Shown in pieces: positions 60,354 through 64,000 of a DNA stretch of 64,000 bases. Made by a program: the position numbers and the translations under genes. The stretch is from Ereboglobus luteus (lineage in GTDB: Bacteria; Verrucomicrobiota; Verrucomicrobiia; Opitutales; Opitutaceae). Location: contig NZ_CP023004.1 of assembly GCF_003096195.1 (NCBI RefSeq), positions 3,204,501-3,268,500 of the forward strand. Direction: 5' to 3'. The notes under the pieces are model-generated. The model was not told the origin of the DNA. It made no database searches and was given only the letters and a program-made list of their open reading frames with translations. Position 1 is the stretch's first letter, and the number at the start of each line of letters is the position of its first letter.

Positions 60354-60484
60354 GCCCGAAGTTTCGTGTTTCGTCGGGTTGTTGGGCAATGTTATTTATG
60401 CGGTGGACGCGGGGAGCCAGTGGAACGTGACGCGTTTTTTCGTTCTCCCCATTCGCACGGAATTCGCGCAAGATGGGCGCCATC

Positions 60485-61009
60485 ATGAAAGTCTCACACA
60501 AGCGCATATTGATCGGGGCGTGCGTCGGGTTGCTGTTGATTGTCGGCGGGCTGGTGTTCAGGAGCCTGCTCGATGCGGACAAGCGTCTCGACAGCGCGTG
60601 GACGGGCTTCATCGCGAGCATCGAATCGCTCGACGCGGGCTCGACCGCAGACTATCTGGCCGACGACTATTCCGACTCGTGGGGATACACGCAACAAACG
60701 CTGTCGGTGGATTTGCGGCGCATGATGGCTTCGTTTGAAAAACTCGAACTCGCGCTGCACGATGTCTCGGTCATGCGCACCGGGCAGGAGGCGGAGGTTT
60801 CGGTGCGGGTGAAAATGACCGCGAGCGGCCACGGTTACGTGAGCGATGCCACGCGGCAGGTCAATGGATTGACTGAACCGTTTGTGCTTCGCTGGAAACA
60901 AGGCGATTCGTTTCCGTGGTCGTGGCACATCGTGCGAATCGAGCAGGCGGAGTTCGATACGAAACGCTACGGCGCAAGACGGCAAAGGTCGTTTTCGTGG
61001 CCGTTTTAA
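60485..61009 (+). CDS. Small membrane-anchored NTF2-like protein, unknown
   Basis: About 174 residues. An N-terminal anchor (ILIGACVGLLLIVGGLVF) is followed by an alpha+beta domain (GFIASIESLDAGSTADYLAD, MTASGHGYVSDATRQ, FVLRWKQGDSFPWSWHIVRI) of NTF2/SnoaL-like appearance. ATG 60473 or 60485 both work. Divergent from the YhcH gene. Confidence 0.6.
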   Translation: MKVSHKRILIGACVGLLLIVGGLVFRSLLDADKRLDSAWTGFIASIESLDAGSTADYLADDYSDSWGYTQQTLSVDLRRMMASFEKLELALHDVSVMRTGQEAEVSVRVKMTASGHGYVSDATRQVNGLTEPFVLRWKQGDSFPWSWHIVRIEQAEFDTKRYGARRQRSFSWPF

Positions 61010-61027
61010 ACATCCCGTTTCAGTCGC

Positions 61028-62089
61028 TCACTCGCAATTTGGGCGGGCGATGATGCCGGGGTAGGGTTCGTCGGAAAAGGGGCGCGTTGGCTCGGCGAGG
61101 AGGTGACGGTCGCATGCTTCGAAGAGCGCGGCGGCGGTTGTGGCGCGGCGCATGTCGCGCAGGAACGCGCCTTCGGGATCGACGGACTGGCCGATGAAAT
61201 TGAGAAATTTTTTCATGCGTCCAATATGCGCGGCTTCGGGAATGGGGGCGTCGGTCGTGGCGTCGCGTTGCGTGGCTTCGCAGAGGCGCTGGATGTAGTC
61301 GCGCACGTCGGCGAGCGTGACCGGCGCGACGGGTTTGCCCGCGAAGCGTTCGCGGCATTGGCGAAAAATCCACGGGTTGCGGATGGCGTGGCGGCCGATC
61401 ATCACGCCGGCGGCGCGGGTTTCGCCGAGCACGGAGACGGCTTTTGCGGCGGAGGTGATGTTGCCGTTGGCGAGCACGGGGCAGCGCACGCGGGCGACGG
61501 CGCGCGCGATTTCGTCGTAATGCACATCGCCGCGGTAGAGTTCGCGCACGGTGCGCCCGTGCACGCTGAGCAGGTCCACGCGGTGCTCGTTGACGAGGTC
61601 GAGGATTTGCTCGTAGTGGCGGGTGTCCTCAAAGCCGATGCGCATTTTCACCGTGAGGAGGCCGGGGATTTGCGCGCGGAGGGCGGCGAGGATTTCGGCG
61701 ATTTTGGCCGGTTCGCGCAACAGCCCGCCGCCCACGTTTTTCTTGTAAACCTTGGGCGCGGGGCAGCCGAGGTTGAGGTCGATGCCGGCGACGGGATGGC
61801 GCAGGAGCTCGGCGACGGCGCGCGTGAGGTGATGGATGTTTTCGCCGATGAGCTGGGCGAACACGGGGCGGCCGGTGGTGTTTTCGTCGATGGAGCGCAG
61901 GATGTGTTTTTCGAGGCGCGATTGCGCGTGGACGCGAAAAAACTCGGTGACAAAGTAGTCGGGAGCGCCGTAGCGCGCGATGACGCGCATGAAGGCGAGG
62001 TCGGTGACGTCCTGCATCGGCGCGAGCGCCGTGAGCGGCTGGCCGGCGTCGGCGGGATTTGTTTTCAGCGATGTGATGGCGGATGTCAC
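61028..62089 (-). CDS. dus: tRNA-dihydrouridine synthase
   Basis: About 353 residues with GTG 62089 as start; the frame before it opens only with TTG at 62140. FMN-dependent Dus reduces uridine in tRNA D-loops. Motifs: APMQDVTDLAFMRVI, DLNLGCPAPKVYKKNVGGGL with the catalytic Cys, TVKMRIGFED, SVHGRTVRELYRG and MIGRHAIRNPW. Which D position is modified is not clear. Confidence 0.92.
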   Translation of the reverse strand: MTSAITSLKTNPADAGQPLTALAPMQDVTDLAFMRVIARYGAPDYFVTEFFRVHAQSRLEKHILRSIDENTTGRPVFAQLIGENIHHLTRAVAELLRHPVAGIDLNLGCPAPKVYKKNVGGGLLREPAKIAEILAALRAQIPGLLTVKMRIGFEDTRHYEQILDLVNEHRVDLLSVHGRTVRELYRGDVHYDEIARAVARVRCPVLANGNITSAAKAVSVLGETRAAGVMIGRHAIRNPWIFRQCRERFAGKPVAPVTLADVRDYIQRLCEATQRDATTDAPIPEAAHIGRMKKFLNFIGQSVDPEGAFLRDMRRATTAAALFEACDRHLLAEPTRPFSDEPYPGIIARPNCE

Positions 62090-62251
62090 GCGGCCTGTTA
62101 CTGGGTTTCTATTGTTCAAAGTCCAAAACAAAAATTTCAAAAATCTATTTTAAGCGCCGCACGCGGGAACGACGGCGGGCGGATTTTTTTATTTTGCATT
62201 TAGTTCTTCCTTAATGGAGGCGGCGCGCCCAGCGTGCGTCCCTCTCCATTC

Positions 62252-63685
62252 ATGCAACTCCCCAAAATTATCCAAGGCGGCATGGGTGTCGCCATTTCCA
62301 ATTGGCGGCTCGCCCGCGCTGTCGCCGAGATGGGACACCTGGGCGTTGTCTCAGGCACGGCCATCGACACGGTCCACGCCCGCATCCTTCAGGATGGCGA
62401 CGAGGGCGGGCTTCTTCGCAATGTTTACAAAACGTTTCCGTTTCCCGACGTGGTGCAGCGCGTTCTTGACCGGTGGTTTTCGCCGGGGGGCAAGGAGGAG
62501 GGCGCACCGTATAAAAATATCCCGCTCGCCAGCGACAAGCCCAACAAGGCGCTTTTCGACCTCACGATCCTGTCCAGTTACGCCGAGGTCGCGCTGGCCC
62601 GCGCCAGCAACATCAAGGCCCGCATCGGCATCAATCTCCTCGACAAAGTGCGCATGCCGCAACTGCCCTCGCTTTACGGGGCGATGCTGGCGGGTGTCGA
62701 TTACGTGCTCATGGGCGCGGGCATTCCCCGGCATGTGCCCGGCGTGCTCGACAGGTTTGCCGACGGGTTGTCCGCCACGGTGAAGTATGAGGTCGCGGGC
62801 GAGGCCGACTCGGAGCTCACGTTTGATCCCGCCTGCATCGCGGACGGCTTCGCGCGCAAACTCGCGCGCCCGAAATTTCTCGCGATCATCAGCTCGGCGA
62901 CACTCGCGCTTTCGCTCGCAAAAAAATCCAGCGGCAGGGTGGACGGTTTTGTCGTGGAGACTTCCATCGCGGGCGGGCACAACGCGCCGCCGCGCGGCTT
63001 GCTCCAGCTCGACGCGTCCGGCCAGCCCGTTTACGGGCCGCGCGACGAACCCGAATTGGGCAAAATCGCCGCCCTCGGCCTTCCGTTCTGGATGGCGGGC
63101 GGATTCGCCACTCCCGAGGGTCTCGCCTCGGCCACGGCCTCCGGGGCCGCCGGAATACAGGTCGGCACGCCTTTCGCCTTTTGCAACGAATCGGGCATGA
63201 TCGCCTCGTTGAAAAGCAGCATCATCATCCGTGCGCGGGAAAAACTCGCGCGCGTGTTCACCGACCCGCGCGCCTCGCCCACCGGCTTCCCCTTCAAAAT
63301 CGTGGAGGCGGAGGGCACGCTTTCGGACGAGGCGCTCTACGGGCAACGCGAACGCGTGTGCGACATCGGCCTCCTGCGCACTGCCCACCGTAAGCCGGAT
63401 GGCGGCATCGGTTTCCGTTGCGCCGCCGAATCCATCGCGGCGTATGTCGCAAAGGGCGGCGCGCTCGCGGAGACGTGCAAGCGCATGTGTTTGTGCAACG
63501 GACTGCTGGCCTCGGCCGGGCTGGGGCAAAACCGCGGCGGCCTTGTCGAGACGATGGTTGCGACGGCGGGCGATTCGCTGGCCGACATCGTGCGCTACAT
63601 CAAGGAAGGCGCCGACAGCTACAGCGCGCGCGATGTGATTGAGGCCATTCTCGGTCCGCTCGCGCCCGAGTGCGGCGCGGCGTGA
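62252..63685 (+). CDS. Nitronate monooxygenase / FMN-binding 2-nitropropane dioxygenase-like protein
   Basis: 477 residues from ATG 62252 (MQLPKIIQGGMGVAIS). The family's IIQGGMGVAISNWRLA start, FVVETSIAGGHNAPPRG and FWMAGGFATPEGLASA FMN-site motifs are present. TASGAAGIQVGTPFAFC follows. It is longer than classical NMO (about 320-370) because of an insertion (about residues 45-95) and a C-terminal extension with a CKRMCLCNG Cys cluster. Members with such a tail may act on other substrates. Confidence 0.82.
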   Translation: MQLPKIIQGGMGVAISNWRLARAVAEMGHLGVVSGTAIDTVHARILQDGDEGGLLRNVYKTFPFPDVVQRVLDRWFSPGGKEEGAPYKNIPLASDKPNKALFDLTILSSYAEVALARASNIKARIGINLLDKVRMPQLPSLYGAMLAGVDYVLMGAGIPRHVPGVLDRFADGLSATVKYEVAGEADSELTFDPACIADGFARKLARPKFLAIISSATLALSLAKKSSGRVDGFVVETSIAGGHNAPPRGLLQLDASGQPVYGPRDEPELGKIAALGLPFWMAGGFATPEGLASATASGAAGIQVGTPFAFCNESGMIASLKSSIIIRAREKLARVFTDPRASPTGFPFKIVEAEGTLSDEALYGQRERVCDIGLLRTAHRKPDGGIGFRCAAESIAAYVAKGGALAETCKRMCLCNGLLASAGLGQNRGGLVETMVATAGDSLADIVRYIKEGADSYSARDVIEAILGPLAPECGAA

Positions 63686-63695
63686 GGATTGCGCA

Positions 63696-63783
63696 CCCGG
63701 GAACGCGGGCATCCTGCCCGCAAGACGGCGCGACGCGGCGCACAAACATCCAAACCTGCGGGCAAGATGCCCGCGTTCCCGGG
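63696..63783. repeat. Inverted repeat with 27-bp arms (CCCGGGAACGCGGGCAT)
   Basis: Left arm 63696-63722 and right arm 63757-63783 are reverse complements with one mismatch, around a 34-base centre. It begins 11 bp after a stop codon and ends two bases before the stop codon of the next gene (63786). The same arm length as the element at 17563-17663. Confidence 0.8.
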
Positions 63784-63785
63784 AA

Positions 63786-64000
63786 TTAAGCGCACACGCA
63801 CGGCAGCAGCGCGGCGTCCTGCATGCCGTGGATTATTTTTTTGTCGGGAGGGCAAAATGTCGCCAGCGCGCCGCCGAGTTGGGGTTTGCCGTTGACGATA
63901 AAATAATAGGGGCAGAGGCGGAGGCGTCCGTCGGTTTCCTGAGGCTGGTGGTCGCGGTCGTAGAGTGTGTGACGGACGCGTTTTGGTTTTTTGTATTCCT
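63786..64000 (-). CDS. 3' end of an unknown gene (partial)
   Basis: Reverse-strand frame open from the window edge to TAA at 63786-63788. The visible 71 residues read KKPKRVRHTLYDRDHQPQET, then CPYYFIVNGKPQLGG, CPPDKKIIHGMQDA and LLPCVCA. Three to four Cys could bind metal. I do not recognise the family; the start is outside the window. The palindrome at 63696 begins two bases after the stop. Confidence 0.6.
   Translation of the reverse strand, partial: EYKKPKRVRHTLYDRDHQPQETDGRLRLCPYYFIVNGKPQLGGALATFCPPDKKIIHGMQDAALLPCVCA

Noticed and set aside
62351-63745. 464-codon reverse frame
   Set aside because: Antisense of the nitronate-monooxygenase-like gene.
1-64000. tRNA or rRNA genes
   Set aside because: I looked in the larger gaps for tRNA-like TTCGA loops with paired arms and found none that fold; small ones could still be missed by eye.

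Overview
The window is a GC-rich chromosomal segment whose gene content points to the phylum Verrucomicrobiota, probably the Opitutaceae. This is an inference from several traits seen together: secreted carbohydrate-active enzymes, several Tat-exported Gfo/Idh/MocA oxidoreductases, weak or absent Shine-Dalgarno sites, housekeeping translation genes dispersed among sugar-catabolic operons, and many palindromic intergenic repeats. No rRNA, tRNA or CRISPR array was seen, and no phage or plasmid genes.

Layout. 0-4.4 kb: a REP-associated (RAYT-type) transposase flanked by REP-like units, then a reverse-strand cecR-ybhG-ybhF-like regulator/efflux operon with a palindromic operator. 4.6-9.5 kb: a stand-alone TonB-like protein, a secreted BNR-4 beta-propeller, a GreA/B-like factor, a flavodoxin-ferredoxin protein and hemB. 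9.6-13.5 kb: a second ABC exporter, a GbsR/MarR regulator and an NAD-binding protein. 13.6-19.8 kb: a GH35-like beta-galactosidase, a broken mutarotase-like gene and a large DUF6259-like secreted protein. 20-23.8 kb: tsaD, a three-module secreted protein and class II fructose-bisphosphate aldolase. 24-30.7 kb: a six-gene reverse-strand operon (three Gfo/Idh/MocA proteins, an MFS carrier, nagB, nagA) for amino-sugar use. 31-34 kb: prfC and an RlmD-type methyltransferase.

34-39 kb holds two long, unrecognised exported proteins in tandem. They are bracketed by a direct repeat built from decayed tails of two neighbouring genes (rraA-like and rsmD). 39.1-46 kb: an MFS / enolase-superfamily / SDR / RraA-like operon for a sugar acid, a GH10 xylanase and a frameshifted IclR regulator. 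46.2-64 kb: rsmD, a three-module Ala/Pro-rich protein, an acetyl-xylan-esterase-like hydrolase, proS, a DMT exporter, a HAD phosphatase, a frameshifted secreted phosphoesterase, a propeller-like exported protein, a lipoprotein, rlmJ, a YhcH-family protein, a dus gene, a nitronate-monooxygenase-like protein and the 3' end of an unknown gene.

How the genes fit together. The GH10, GH35, acetyl esterase and BNR-4 proteins suggest degradation of plant-type polysaccharides, with the two sugar operons channelling acidic and amino sugars to central metabolism (aldolase). Two features stand out. One is the 34-39 kb two-gene cassette between gene-tail repeats. The other is a set of palindromic repeat families that lie close to genes and in at least three places supply a stop codon or part of the coding sequence. 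Three genes carry apparent single-base frameshifts, two of them in G/C homopolymers; these are decay, phase variation or assembly error.
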